From assembly GCA_023957995.1 (NCBI GenBank), contig JAMLGK010000007.1:1-64000 (forward strand): DNA of 64,000 nucleotides, given 5' to 3'. The translations under genes and the position numbers were made by a program. The notes under the pieces were generated by a model that saw nothing but the letters and a program-made list of their open reading frames with translations, was not told the origin of the DNA and searched no databases. Every line of letters begins with the position of its first letter. The first letter of the stretch is position 1. This stretch comes from Microthrixaceae bacterium (lineage in GTDB: Bacteria > Actinomycetota > Acidimicrobiia > Acidimicrobiales > Microtrichaceae). Below are positions 41,758-50,372 of this stretch, piece after piece.

Positions 41758-42873
41758 ATGGCCCAGAACCCTCAGAACTATCTAGCCGTGATCAAGGTCG
41801 TGGGCATCGGTGGTGGCGGCTGCAACGCCGTCAACCGCATGATCGACGCGGGTCTCAAGGGTGTCGAGTTCATCGCCATCAACACAGATGCGCAAGCGCT
41901 TCTGATGTCGGACGCGGACATCAAACTCGATATCGGACGTGATCTCACCCGCGGTCTGGGCGCAGGGTCCGACCCCGACGTCGGGCGTCAGGCCGCCGAG
42001 GACCACCGTGCAGAGATCGAAGAGGTGCTGCGCGGAGCCGACATGGTCTTCGTGACCGCGGGCGAGGGCGGTGGCACCGGGACCGGCTCGGCTCCCGTGG
42101 TTGCGGAGATCTCCAAGCAACAGGGATCGCTCACCATCGGAGTGGTCACGCGCCCGTTCAACTTCGAGGGTCGCCGTCGTGCGGTACAGGCCGACCAGGG
42201 AATCACGAAGCTGAAGGAGAAGGTCGATACCCAGATCGTCATTCCCAACGATCGACTCCTGAGCGTTGCCAACGACAAGACCTCGGTGCTGAACGCGTTC
42301 AAGATGGCCGACGAGGTGCTCCTCCAGGGCGTCCAGGGCATCACGGACCTGATCACGACCCCCGGTCTCATCAACACCGATTTCGCAGACGTCCGCATGA
42401 TCATGAGCGATGCCGGCAGCGCGCTGATGGGCGTTGGCTACTCCTCCGGCGAGGGCCGAGCACTCGAGGCAGCCCGCCTCGCGATCTCGTCTCCGCTGCT
42501 CGAAGCGGCCATCGACGGAGCGCGGGGAATCCTGCTGAACATCTCGGGTGGAAGCGACCTGGGACTGTTCGAGGTGAACGAGGCCGCATCGGTCATCCAC
42601 GAGGTGGCGCACCCCGAGGCCAACATCATCTTCGGAGCCGTCATCGACGACGAACTCGGGGACGAAGTGCGGATCACCGTCATCGCAGCCGGGTTCGAAC
42701 GCTGGGACGATGCGCGTCCGGCCCGCACCACCAAGGGCGAGGACTCCCCGAGCACCTCTGGCGATGCCTCCGAGAGCTCAGAGGGTGATCCCCTCGTGGA
42801 CGTCTTCGGTTCTGCCGACGACGACGAATCATTCGGTGAGGACGACTTCGACGTCCCGTCGTTCCTCAAGTAG
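41758..42873 (+). CDS. ftsZ: Cell division GTPase FtsZ
   Basis: A 371-residue tubulin homologue forming the Z ring. [30 protein letters not shown] (the tubulin signature), [15 protein letters not shown], and [19 protein letters not shown] (T7 loop). The acidic linker is short and ends in the conserved C-terminal peptide [10 protein letters not shown], which binds SepF and other partners. GGAGG lies 7 nt before ATG. The 148-bp upstream region holds a hairpin and an AC-rich stretch (AACCTAAACCCAGCCCTAGA) but no clear -10. Confidence 0.97.
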   Translation: MAQNPQNYLAVIKVVGIGGGGCNAVNRMIDAGLKGVEFIAINTDAQALLMSDADIKLDIGRDLTRGLGAGSDPDVGRQAAEDHRAEIEEVLRGADMVFVTAGEGGGTGTGSAPVVAEISKQQGSLTIGVVTRPFNFEGRRRAVQADQGITKLKEKVDTQIVIPNDRLLSVANDKTSVLNAFKMADEVLLQGVQGITDLITTPGLINTDFADVRMIMSDAGSALMGVGYSSGEGRALEAARLAISSPLLEAAIDGARGILLNISGGSDLGLFEVNEAASVIHEVAHPEANIIFGAVIDDELGDEVRITVIAAGFERWDDARPARTTKGEDSPSTSGDASESSEGDPLVDVFGSADDDESFGEDDFDVPSFLK

Positions 42874-42906
42874 CCACTGAGCCTTCGGCGGGCACGAGCC
42901 TGTGTC

Positions 42907-43623
42907 GTGAGCGACCGTCGCAGTTTCGAGCTGCTCGAGGGCGGTCGGGCGGTCGCGACCGTCCACACGGTGTTCACCGACGCCGAGGACGGCAACTTCG
43001 GATCCGACTCCGAACCCGCTGGGCTCCGACTCAGACGGCGAGCGGTGGCCGACCTGCAATGGGCCTGGGTGAAACAGATCCACGGCGCCACGGTGCTGGA
43101 ACCCGACGCCCGGGCAGCCGACCCGGCGGAACAGGCGGTGGGCGAGGCCGATGGCCTCCTCAGCGACCGGGCCGGGACGGTGCTCAGCGTGCAGGTGGCG
43201 GACTGCGCTCCGGTGCTGCTGTTCGCTCCCACGGCCGATGGTGCTGTCGTGGCGGCAGTGCATGCGGGCTGGCGCGGTCTGATGGCAGGCGTACTCGACA
43301 ACGCGGTGGGGGAGATCACCCGTCGTTCGGGGCGCCCACCTCAATGGGTACTCGGCCCCTGCATCTGCGCCCGCCACTACGAGTTCGGACAGACCGACCT
43401 GGCGGCGATCGAGGAGCGGTTCGGTCCACAGGTGCGGAGCCGCAGCGAGACGGGCACACCTGCGCTCGACCTACGTGCCGCGGTACGTTCCGCCATGCTC
43501 ACAGCGGGCTGCGGAGAGCAGCTCGGCGACGAACCCGTGTGCACAGCGGAGTCCTCCCGGCACTGGTCCCACAGGGCCGCGGGAGACTCCGAGCGGCAGG
43601 TAGGAGCGATCTGGTGGGAATGA
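42907..43623 (+). CDS. pgeF: YfiH/PgeF-family protein (purine nucleoside phosphorylase type)
   Basis: A 238-residue protein of the multicopper-oxidase-like laccase-domain family (YfiH, PgeF, YlmD). Metal-site motifs: WVKQIHGATV, SVQVADCAPVLLFAP and AVHAGWRGLMAGVL, with LGPCICARHYEFG. Family members act as purine nucleoside phosphorylase/adenosine deaminase and are linked to peptidoglycan proofreading in E. coli. Position between ftsZ and yggS is common in Gram-positive genomes. GTG 42907; the stop overlaps yggS (ATGA). Confidence 0.9.
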   Translation: MSDRRSFELLEGGRAVATVHTVFTDAEDGNFGSDSEPAGLRLRRRAVADLQWAWVKQIHGATVLEPDARAADPAEQAVGEADGLLSDRAGTVLSVQVADCAPVLLFAPTADGAVVAAVHAGWRGLMAGVLDNAVGEITRRSGRPPQWVLGPCICARHYEFGQTDLAAIEERFGPQVRSRSETGTPALDLRAAVRSAMLTAGCGEQLGDEPVCTAESSRHWSHRAAGDSERQVGAIWWE

Positions 43624-44306
43624 AGTCGGTCGAAGACCTCACGATCGAGGTGACGGCGCGTCGAAGCGAGTTGCTGGAGCGGATCTCCGCGATCACCGAC
43701 AGGTCGGTGAAGGTCATCGCGGTCACGAAGGGACACCCACCCGAGGCGGCTCTGGCCGCGTTGGGGGCGGGTTTCGTCGACCTGGGTGAGAACTACGCCC
43801 AGGAACTGGTCGCCAAGGCGGAATTCGTGGCACAACACGCGCCCGAAGCCGAGCCGAGATGGCACTTCGTGGGGCGCCTGCAATCCAACAAGGTGCGGAT
43901 GCTGGCGCCACATGTCGCTCTGTGGCAGACCGTGGACCGGGGGTCGGTGGTGCGCGAACTGGCTCGTCGCGTCCCCGGTGCCTCCGTGCTGTGCCAGGTG
44001 GACCTGGCCGGAATACCCGGTCGGGGTGGATGTGACCGTGACGAGGTCCGCTCCCTGGTGGCGGCGGCGACGGACGCCGGACTGGACGTTCGCGGTCTGA
44101 TGGGGGTCGGAGTGCCCGGCGACCCGGCCGCCACCTCCAGCGCGTTCGAATGGTTGGCCCACACCGTCGGCGAACTCGGTCTGGACGAACTGTCCATCGG
44201 TATGTCGGGCGACCTCGACCTGGCCGTGCGCGCGGGTGCCACGATGGTGCGCGTGGGGACCGACCTGTTCGGTCCGCGGCCCGCACGACACGACCAACAC
44301 GGTTGA
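43620..44306 (+). CDS. yggS: PLP homeostasis protein YggS/PLPBP
   Basis: A 228-residue single-domain fold-type III PLP protein. The PLP Lys is K37 in VIAVTKGHP; also GENYAQELVAKA, WHFVGRLQSNKV and SIGMSGDLDLAVRAGATMVR, then VGTDLFGPR. It buffers PLP and affects amino-acid balance without a known catalytic role. ATG 43620 overlaps the pgeF stop. Confidence 0.94.
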   Translation: MKSVEDLTIEVTARRSELLERISAITDRSVKVIAVTKGHPPEAALAALGAGFVDLGENYAQELVAKAEFVAQHAPEAEPRWHFVGRLQSNKVRMLAPHVALWQTVDRGSVVRELARRVPGASVLCQVDLAGIPGRGGCDRDEVRSLVAAATDAGLDVRGLMGVGVPGDPAATSSAFEWLAHTVGELGLDELSIGMSGDLDLAVRAGATMVRVGTDLFGPRPARHDQHG

Positions 44307-44321
44307 GGGCCCCGGCGCAAC

Positions 44322-44327
44322 TACACT
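44322..44327 (+). promoter_or_regulatory. Possible -10 box TACACT upstream of sepF
   Basis: TACACT lies 32 nt upstream of sepF ATG 44360, which has a GGGAGGA Shine-Dalgarno. It suggests a separate promoter for sepF-yggT. Confidence 0.4.
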
Positions 44328-44359
44328 CTGGCCCACCACTTTGGGAGGACGCACTCAGC

Positions 44360-44953
44360 ATGCCGAAATGGATGGACAGCGCCCGCGATTTTCTCGGGTT
44401 GGGCGAGGATCCGTACTACGACGACGACTACGACTTGATCGATGAAGACGTCTTGGAGGATCCGGTCGAAACACCCGACCCGCCCGCTCGTACCCGCGCG
44501 CGCCCGGCGAGGGTGGCCGAGCCCGAACCCGCCGATTGGGACGAAGGTGACGGCGGGGTACGGATGATCAGGACCGCACCGGGTGAGCACGATCCGGTAC
44601 CGGCGGCACCTGCGCCGCGCAGTGCCGCCTTTCCCGACAGCGACCGTGGAGTGGTGCGCCCACTGCCCGGTTCCGCGAAGCCAGAGGTCGTCTCACCGAC
44701 CCGATTCGACGATGTGCAGTCGGTCGCCGATGCCTTCAAGAAGGTCCAGCCGGTGATCATCAACCTGCAGGGCGTAGACCGCGACCTCTCCCGCCGGCTG
44801 ATCGACTTCGCGAGCGGGCTCTGTTACGGACTCGAAGGTGAGATGGAGCGGGTGGCCGATCAGGTGTTCCTCCTCACCCCGCGTGGCGCCGAGGTGTCCG
44901 CGGACGATCGACGTCGGCTCTCGGAGGGCCAGCTCGACGAGTACGCCACCTGA
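44360..44953 (+). CDS. sepF: Cell division protein SepF
   Basis: A 197-residue protein. MPKWMDSARDFLGL is the N-terminal amphipathic membrane helix; it is followed by a very acidic Asp/Tyr stretch, a Pro-rich linker, and the SepF core (FDDVQSVADAFKKVQPVIIN, then LQGVDRDLSRRLIDFASGLCYGL). SepF tethers FtsZ to the membrane, replacing FtsA, which is absent here. The stop overlaps yggT (TGATG). Confidence 0.94.
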   Translation: MPKWMDSARDFLGLGEDPYYDDDYDLIDEDVLEDPVETPDPPARTRARPARVAEPEPADWDEGDGGVRMIRTAPGEHDPVPAAPAPRSAAFPDSDRGVVRPLPGSAKPEVVSPTRFDDVQSVADAFKKVQPVIINLQGVDRDLSRRLIDFASGLCYGLEGEMERVADQVFLLTPRGAEVSADDRRRLSEGQLDEYAT

Positions 44954-45210
44954 TGGGTCTCGTTCTCTTCGCACTCAACATCCTCTTCTTCCTGGTGATC
45001 GCGAGGATCATCATCTCGTGGCTACCTCCCGGCGGTGACTTCGTGGAATCCGCACGACGGTTCCTCATGACCACCACCGAATGGCTCCTGGGCCCGGTTC
45101 GGAGGGTGGTTCCGCCGCTCCGTCTGGGTGGAGCTGCGCTGGACCTGTCGCCGCTGATCGTGATCGTCGGGATCCAGCTGCTGTCGGGGTTCCTGTTCAG
45201 CCTGAGCTGA
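44953..45210 (+). CDS. YggT-family membrane protein
   Basis: An 85-residue protein with two hydrophobic segments joined by the family loop IIISWLPPGGDFVESARRFL, then TEWLLGPVRRVVPP. YggT proteins are commonly encoded between sepF and divIVA in Gram-positive bacteria. Their role is not established, though position suggests envelope or division. ATG overlaps the sepF stop. Confidence 0.9.
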   Translation: MGLVLFALNILFFLVIARIIISWLPPGGDFVESARRFLMTTTEWLLGPVRRVVPPLRLGGAALDLSPLIVIVGIQLLSGFLFSLS

Positions 45211-45260
45211 GGCCACTGACACCTCCTGGCTTGAAACGGGTTCTGGATGGGCGCGCGTTC

Positions 45261-45266
45261 TAACAT
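45261..45266 (+). promoter_or_regulatory. Leaderless-type -10 box TAACAT of divIVA
   Basis: TAACAT ends 7 nt before ATG 45274; TTGAAA at 45231 is too far (24 nt) to be its usual -35. Confidence 0.4.
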
Positions 45267-45273
45267 CAGGTCC

Positions 45274-46308
45274 ATGGACCTCAGCGAACTGACTCCCGAA
45301 CTGTTCGAAAAGACCGAGTTCACCGAACGCCGTCGTGGATACGACATCGACCAGGTCGAGACGTTCCTCGAAGAGACGGGAACCGCGGTCGCCCAACTCC
45401 TGGTGAGGCACCGTCAGCTGGAGGAGCGCGCCACCAACGCCGAGGCCCGGCTGGCGGAGACCGAACGCCGCCTTGCCGAGAAGCCCGCACCAGCGCCCCA
45501 GCCGGCGCGGTCCGAGACCGACGAGGTGGAGCGAGCCACCTCCACGTTGCTGATGGCCAAGCGAACCGCCGATGCCACGCTTGCCGAGGCCGAGGCCGAG
45601 GCCGAACGGGTCCGCTCGGAGGCGACCGGCCGGGCAGATTCCATCCTCGCGGAGGCCCGGACCACCGCGGCGGAGGAACTCGACGCGGCCAGGCGTCGCA
45701 CCACTGAGGTGGTGACCACGCTCGAGGCTCGCCGCGACGCGGTGGCCGCAGTGGTCGAGGGGCTGGAGAAGCGGATCGACGAGTACCGCGGCCAGTTCGT
45801 GGAGGCCGCCCGCGCACTGCAGGCCGTGGCCGATGACCCCGAGGTGCTCGTCACCAGGCCGGCGGTCGCGGTGCCGGAGGACGCCAGGGGACACACCCCC
45901 GAACCAGAACCCACCCAGGTGGACCACAGCAGCTCGACCGAGTCGGCCCCTTCGAGCGTGCCCTTTCGACCAGAGGCATCGGTCGACCTGACCGATGCCA
46001 CCCAGGTACACGACACCGCCGCGGCTGCCGCTGATTCGACACCTGCCGCGGTTCAGGTGAGCGCTGAGGAGCGCGGCACCGCACCAGCGGGCCCGATGGA
46101 GGCCTCGGTGAGGGAGTCGGCGGTGATCGTCGATGCAGAACCGGTGACAGGCCAGACCTCGGACCGCTTCCTGCGTGAGTTGGATGAGGCCGTGAACGAG
46201 TCGGGATCCGGTGAGAAGGGCTCCGAGGAGTCCGGCGACGCGATGTCGGCCTTCTTCGATGGGGACAAGGGCGAGAGCGGTCGTTCGCGATTCGGTTGGC
46301 GTCGCTGA
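45274..46308 (+). CDS. DivIVA/Wag31-like polar growth protein
   Basis: A 344-residue protein. The N-terminal DivIVA domain (EKTEFTERRRGYDIDQVETF) contains the Arg/Gly/Tyr turn that binds curved membrane, followed by a long coiled coil (residues ~35-190) and an acidic, Pro/Thr/Ser-rich tail ending in a basic FGWRR. In actinobacteria DivIVA (Wag31) marks poles and septa and organises wall synthesis. The motif RRRGYDxxQV is retained, though the starting sequence (MDLSELTPELFEKTEF) differs from the Wag31 MPLTPADVHNV form, so it may be a DivIVA-domain paralogue rather than Wag31 itself. Confidence 0.82.
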   Translation: MDLSELTPELFEKTEFTERRRGYDIDQVETFLEETGTAVAQLLVRHRQLEERATNAEARLAETERRLAEKPAPAPQPARSETDEVERATSTLLMAKRTADATLAEAEAEAERVRSEATGRADSILAEARTTAAEELDAARRRTTEVVTTLEARRDAVAAVVEGLEKRIDEYRGQFVEAARALQAVADDPEVLVTRPAVAVPEDARGHTPEPEPTQVDHSSSTESAPSSVPFRPEASVDLTDATQVHDTAAAAADSTPAAVQVSAEERGTAPAGPMEASVRESAVIVDAEPVTGQTSDRFLRELDEAVNESGSGEKGSEESGDAMSAFFDGDKGESGRSRFGWRR

Positions 46309-46312
46309 GCCG

Positions 46313-46376
46313 GTAGCCGCCGAAGGGGCAGTCGCCGAACCAGCAGCTGTCGAGCCGGGTAGCCGCTGAGCGGGCA
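46313..46376 (+). repeat. Degenerate ~18-nt repeats after divIVA
   Basis: Imperfect units (GTAGCCGCCGAAGGGGCA, GTCGCCGAACCAGCAGCT, GTAGCCGCTGAGCGGGCA) begin just after the divIVA stop. They are more diverged than the other arrays; a TGAGCCGG/TGAGCGGG element recurs. Confidence 0.4.
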
Positions 46377-46412
46377 ATTCTCGCGGTCGCTTCGGGCGGT
46401 CGTCGCAACGGC

Positions 46413-46418
46413 TAGGGT
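46413..46418 (+). promoter_or_regulatory. Possible -10 box TAGGGT of the DksA/TraR-like gene
   Basis: TAGGGT lies 40 nt before ATG 46459, which has GAGGAG upstream. Confidence 0.35.
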
Positions 46419-46458
46419 TCACGGCTTCACTACCACCCCGGCCCCGAGGAGACGCTAG

Positions 46459-47112
46459 ATGGCGCCCGCCAAGAAGTCCCCTGCGAAGAAGTCGTCCGCC
46501 AAGAAGAAGGCTCCAGCCAAGAAGTCGCCTGCGAAGAAGGCTTCGGCCAAGAAGACGCCTGCGAAGAAGGCTCCGGCCAAGAAGGCTCCGGCCAAGTCGT
46601 CCGCGAAGAAGAAGGCTCCGGCGAAGAAGGCGCCTGCGAAGAAGGCTCCGGCGAAGCCCCCTGCACCGAAGCAGGCCCCGGCAGCCAAGACCACGGCTAC
46701 GAGGAGCTCTGCCACCAAGAAGGCCGCAGCCCCGAAGAAGTCGCCTTTCGACGCGAAGTTCCTCGCCGCCCAACGGGAGTCACTGCTCTCCGAACGAGCC
46801 GTCTTCGCCAGCCAGGCCGCATCGCTGCAGGCCGAGGCGGAGTCCCTGGCCCTCGAGCGGGAACCCGGCGATGTGCAGTTCGACGAGGAGTCCGGGGAGG
46901 GCGACTCGGTCGCGGTCGAACGCGACTTCGACCTCGCCCGCGCTGCTTCGGCCAATCACACGATCGAGGAGATCGACGCAGCTCTGGAGCGCATCACCAA
47001 GGGCACCTACGGGATCTGCGAGAGTTCCGGTCTGCCGATCCCCAAGGAACGGCTCCGGGCGATTCCCTGGGCCCGCCAGAGGGTCGAGTTCAAGACCAGT
47101 CGCTTCAACTAG
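46459..47112 (+). CDS. DksA/TraR-like protein with histone-H1-like Lys/Ala/Pro tail
   Basis: A 217-residue protein. Residues 1-95 are repeats of Pro-Ala-Lys-Lys, as in histone H1 and bacterial H1-like proteins, expected to bind DNA or RNA. Residues ~95-217 align with the DksA/TraR fold: a coiled coil ([20 protein letters not shown]) with acidic tip region, then [20 protein letters not shown] and [12 protein letters not shown]. In the classical zinc finger the pattern is CxxCG...CxxC; here only the first Cys remains and the second pair is replaced. Zinc binding is thus probably lost. DksA proteins act in the RNA polymerase secondary channel; whether this one does is unknown. Confidence 0.82.
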   Translation: MAPAKKSPAKKSSAKKKAPAKKSPAKKASAKKTPAKKAPAKKAPAKSSAKKKAPAKKAPAKKAPAKPPAPKQAPAAKTTATRSSATKKAAAPKKSPFDAKFLAAQRESLLSERAVFASQAASLQAEAESLALEREPGDVQFDEESGEGDSVAVERDFDLARAASANHTIEEIDAALERITKGTYGICESSGLPIPKERLRAIPWARQRVEFKTSRFN

Positions 47113-47116
47113 GCCA

Positions 47117-47692
47117 GTGCCCGAGGTCGAATCGTCCGGAGCGACAGTGGGCGACCCTTCGGGAACCGTCCCTCACCGTTGGCTGATCCTGGTCGGCACG
47201 GTGTTCGCCGTGTTGGCCCTGGACCAGCTGACCAAGTGGTGGGCGGTACGCGAGCTGGCACCGCCACCCGACGGCGCAGGCCGGATCGTCGACGTGATCG
47301 GATCCCTGCGGTTCCGCTACGCGGAGAACACCGGAATGGCGTTCTCCCGTGGCGCGGAGTCGGGTCGCTGGATCGGCCTGGTGGTCTGTGTTGTGATCGT
47401 GGTGCTGGTGGTTCTGGCCGTGCGAGCGCGCTCGGTCGCTGTGCTGGTGCTGCTCGGCGTGGTCATCGGCGGAGCGACGGGCAACCTGGTGGACCGCGCC
47501 CTGCGCGCCGAGAACGGCTGGCTCAGCGGAGCGGTGGTGGACTTCGTCGATGTCCAGTGGTGGCCCGTGTTCAACGTCGCCGACGCGGCGGTGGTCGTCG
47601 GCGGGATACTCCTGGTGCTGGTGGCCACCCGGGAGCCGGCGCGCGGCGACCCGACCCCAGAAACCGACAGCGCCTCGCAAGCCGAAGGCTGA
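47117..47692 (+). CDS. lspA: Lipoprotein signal peptidase
   Basis: LspA cleaves signal peptides of prolipoproteins. A 191-residue protein with four TM segments. Conserved blocks: LDQLTKWWAV, YAENTGMAFS, GGATGNLVDRAL (first catalytic Asp) and DVQWWPVFNVADAAVVVGGI (second catalytic Asp). GTG 47117, 4 nt after the previous stop; V11 (GTG 47147) is an alternative. It would serve the GerMN lipoprotein at 12.4 kb. The rluD gene follows after 11 nt. Confidence 0.95.
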   Translation: MPEVESSGATVGDPSGTVPHRWLILVGTVFAVLALDQLTKWWAVRELAPPPDGAGRIVDVIGSLRFRYAENTGMAFSRGAESGRWIGLVVCVVIVVLVVLAVRARSVAVLVLLGVVIGGATGNLVDRALRAENGWLSGAVVDFVDVQWWPVFNVADAAVVVGGILLVLVATREPARGDPTPETDSASQAEG

Positions 47693-47703
47693 TCGGTGTG
47701 GTG

Positions 47704-48627
47704 ATGGGGGACTTCAACGCCGCTGAGGTGCCACCGGTGGGTGACGGGGAACGCCTGGACCGCTACGTAGCGATGGTGTTCGACTGTTCACGCTCGGAGG
47801 CGTCAGCCTCGGTACGAGCCGGCCAGGTGACGGTGGACGGATCGGTGGTCACGAAACCCTCGACCCGTCTGGATGCGGGGCAGTCGGTGGTGGTCGCCGA
47901 GGATCCCCACACCGAACCGGAGGGGGTGGCTCCCGACCCCTCCGTGAGCCTGAAGGTGCTCTACGAGGATTCCGACCTGGTGGTAATCGACAAGCCCGTC
48001 GGCCTGGTCGTGCATCCGGGCGCGGGCAATCCGTCCGGCACCGTCTGCAACGGCCTGGTGCAGCTCTACCCCGAGATGCTCGAGGTGGGTGAGCCGCACA
48101 GACCGGGCATCGTGCACCGTCTGGACAGGGCGACCTCGGGACTCATGGTGGCCGCCCGCAGCGACCGGGCCTACCGCTCGCTGGTGGATCAGCTCGCCTC
48201 ACACGAGGTGGAGCGCGTCTACACCGCGGTGGTGCTCGGAGATCCGGGGGCCGAACGCGGGGTCGTCGACGCTCCGATCGGCCGATCCAAGCGGAACCCA
48301 CTGCGCATGACCGTCGCCGAGGGAGCGCGCCCGGCCCGAACGCACTTCGAGGTTCAGCGCCGTTTCGACGACCCCGTGTCCGCGCTGCTCACCTGTCGCC
48401 TGGAGACTGGTCGGACCCACCAGATCAGGGTGCACATGCATTCGATCGGCAACCCGGTGCTCGGCGACGAGCTCTACGGAGGAAGGCGGAGCGGGTCCGA
48501 ACTCGACCGGATGTTCCTGCACGCCTCCGAACTCGTCCTGTCGCATCCGGCCGACGGCAGGGTCATGCGCTTCTCCAGCCCGCTTCCGGAGGATCTCGCC
48601 AACTGGCTGGCAACGCACAGCGGCTGA
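47704..48627 (+). CDS. rluD: RluA-family 23S rRNA pseudouridine synthase
   Basis: A 307-residue pseudouridine synthase with an N-terminal S4 RNA-binding domain (RLDRYVAMVFDCSRSEASAS, then VRAGQVTVDG) and the catalytic block GIVHRLDRATSGLMV with the essential Asp; RTHQIRVHMHSIGNPVLGDELYG is the second signature. Position after lspA is conserved in many Gram-positive bacteria. ATG 47704 is chosen; two GTG codons directly upstream are alternatives. Exact rRNA target is inferred from RluD similarity. Confidence 0.93.
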   Translation: MGDFNAAEVPPVGDGERLDRYVAMVFDCSRSEASASVRAGQVTVDGSVVTKPSTRLDAGQSVVVAEDPHTEPEGVAPDPSVSLKVLYEDSDLVVIDKPVGLVVHPGAGNPSGTVCNGLVQLYPEMLEVGEPHRPGIVHRLDRATSGLMVAARSDRAYRSLVDQLASHEVERVYTAVVLGDPGAERGVVDAPIGRSKRNPLRMTVAEGARPARTHFEVQRRFDDPVSALLTCRLETGRTHQIRVHMHSIGNPVLGDELYGGRRSGSELDRMFLHASELVLSHPADGRVMRFSSPLPEDLANWLATHSG

Positions 48628-48665
48628 TCGGGGTGTTGCGACCCGGTCGGAGCCCCGGTGGGCAG

Positions 48666-49100
48666 TCAGTCGGGCCAGGGGGAGTCACCGCGGGTCATCG
48701 CACTCAGTTCCGCGAGGGTGAACCCCGAGAGGATCTTGCGCATCGTCGAGCCGACGTCGGCCCAGATGGCGAGCAGCACGCACTGCCCCTCGTGGTCACA
48801 CGCTCCGTCGGAGTGGGGTTCGCCGAAGTCTCCGGCCTGGATCGGGCCGTCGACAGCCGACACGATCTGCGCCAGGTTGATCTCGGTCGGGTCCCGGGCC
48901 AAGACGTAGCCGCCGCCGGCACCTCGCTTGGACCGCACGAGACCAGCGCCCTTGAGCGCCAGGAGGATCTGCTCCAGATAGGGCTGGGGGAGTCCGGTGC
49001 GCTCTGCGATGTCGCGGACCGAGGTCGGTCCGTCGTCGCTGTGCAGAGCTAGCGACAACAGCGCACGACTCGCGTAGTCGCCTCGGGTGGAGACCTTCAC
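48666..49100 (-). CDS. Rrf2-family transcriptional regulator
   Basis: A 144-residue winged-helix regulator. VKVSTRGDYASRALLSLALH opens the domain; the recognition part is PQPYLEQILLALKGAGLVRS with KRGAGGGYVLARDP. Rrf2 proteins that sense Fe-S or redox signals carry three cysteines after the dimer helix; here two are visible, C101 and C107. The start GTG 49100 is set by TACGAT 6 nt upstream. Possible roles include Fe-S, NO or redox sensing; no isc/suf genes are adjacent. Confidence 0.88.
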   Translation of the reverse strand: MKVSTRGDYASRALLSLALHSDDGPTSVRDIAERTGLPQPYLEQILLALKGAGLVRSKRGAGGGYVLARDPTEINLAQIVSAVDGPIQAGDFGEPHSDGACDHEGQCVLLAIWADVGSTMRKILSGFTLAELSAMTRGDSPWPD

Positions 49101-49106
49101 CCTGCC

Positions 49107-49112
49107 ATCGTA
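49107..49112 (-). promoter_or_regulatory. Leaderless-type -10 box TACGAT
   Basis: On the minus strand TACGAT ends 6 nt before GTG 49100 of the Rrf2 gene. Confidence 0.5.
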
Positions 49113-49200
49113 GGTTCTGGGCGCTCCCCGCGGCACCCTCGCCGATCACCGAATTCAGCTCGAGGACGCGGGGGTCTGTGTCTCGGGAGTCCGGGGTGGG

Positions 49201-49206
49201 TAGCGT
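49201..49206 (+). promoter_or_regulatory. Leaderless-type -10 box TAGCGT
   Basis: TAGCGT lies 8 nt before ATG 49215 (5 nt before GTG 49212). It is the third TAGCGT at a start codon in the window. Confidence 0.4.
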
Positions 49207-49214
49207 TTGGGGTG

Positions 49215-50318
49215 ATGACTGAGCGCCCGACGCTTCCCGACTACGACGGGGCGTGCACCGCGAACGTGATGCGGCCACTTCTGGAAGACCCGGACAACGT
49301 GCCGGACTGGTTCCCGATCTCATTCAGGGGAGTGGACCAGGTGGTCCTGTTGGTGCTCGACGGACTCGGCTGGCACCAGATGCAGGAACGCCAACATCTG
49401 TTGCGCGGGTTCAGGGATCTGCCCAGCACGCGGATCCGCACCGTGGCTCCGACCACGACGGCCACCGCGCTCACCTCGATCACCACCGGCCTTCCGCCGG
49501 GGGAGCACGGGGTGATCGGATATCGCATGAACACCGAGGGGGACGACGTTCTCAACGTCCTGCGGTGGTGCACGTCCAAGGGTGATGCTCGGGAGACCAT
49601 TCCACCGGAGTCGGTGCAGCACGACGTGGCCTTCGGTGGACAACGTCCGCCGATAGTCGTGAGAGCAGAGTTCAAGGATTCCGGTTTCACCCGGGCCCAC
49701 CTCGGTGGGTGCCGCATGGTGCCCTACCGGATGCCGTCGACACTGAACGCCGAGATCCTCAACCAGCTGCAGCGTGGCGAGCCGTTCGTCTACGCCTACT
49801 ACGACGGCATCGACAAGGTCGCCCACGAGTACGGGCTCGGGTCCTTCTACGACGCAGAACTCGTGTTCGTGGACCGGATGGTGGAGTACCTGGCCGAGGC
49901 GCTCCCTCCCCGGGCCGCACTGGTGATCACCGCGGACCACGGACAGGTCGACGTCGGTCGCAACGTGTTGAGCCCACACCCCGAGGTCCTGTCGCACGTG
50001 CGCACCCAGAGCGGTGAAGCCAGGTTCCGGTGGTTGCACGCCTATCCCGGTTCCGAAGCGGCACTCTTCGCCGCTGCCGAGCACCATCATTCCGATGTTG
50101 CCTGGGTGGTCACCAGGGATCAGGTCGTCGACGAGGGCTGGTTCGGTCCGAAGGTGCTCCCAGCGCCCCTGGCCCGAATGGGTGACGTCGCCCTGGTCGC
50201 CCGGGCGGACGTCGCATTCGAGGACGTGTCGGACACCGGGCCGTTCGTCCTGATCGGCCGTCACGGCAGCATGACCGCTGCGGAGGTCGACGTGCCGCTC
50301 ATCGCTGCGATGGGTTGA
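49215..50318 (+). CDS. Nucleotide pyrophosphatase/phosphodiesterase-like protein
   Basis: A 367-residue enzyme of the alkaline-phosphatase superfamily. VLLVLDGLGWHQM gives the first metal Asp, TVAPTTTATALTSITTGLPP the Thr nucleophile region, YYDGIDKVAHEYG the next Asp/His pair, and VITADHGQVDV the Asp-His motif; IGRHGSM a later His. No signal peptide is seen, so it appears cytoplasmic. Substrate unknown; related proteins split phosphodiesters or pyrophosphates. GTG 49212 is an alternative start. Confidence 0.85.
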   Translation: MTERPTLPDYDGACTANVMRPLLEDPDNVPDWFPISFRGVDQVVLLVLDGLGWHQMQERQHLLRGFRDLPSTRIRTVAPTTTATALTSITTGLPPGEHGVIGYRMNTEGDDVLNVLRWCTSKGDARETIPPESVQHDVAFGGQRPPIVVRAEFKDSGFTRAHLGGCRMVPYRMPSTLNAEILNQLQRGEPFVYAYYDGIDKVAHEYGLGSFYDAELVFVDRMVEYLAEALPPRAALVITADHGQVDVGRNVLSPHPEVLSHVRTQSGEARFRWLHAYPGSEAALFAAAEHHHSDVAWVVTRDQVVDEGWFGPKVLPAPLARMGDVALVARADVAFEDVSDTGPFVLIGRHGSMTAAEVDVPLIAAMG

Positions 50319-50359
50319 TCGCGTCCACGGACTGCGTCAGAGCACTTGGTGGCGGTGGA

Positions 50360-50365
50360 TAGGCT
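50360..50365 (+). promoter_or_regulatory. Leaderless-type -10 box TAGGCT of bpa
   Basis: TAGGCT ends 7 nt before ATG 50373, with no Shine-Dalgarno. Confidence 0.4.
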
Positions 50366-50372
50366 TCGGGGA

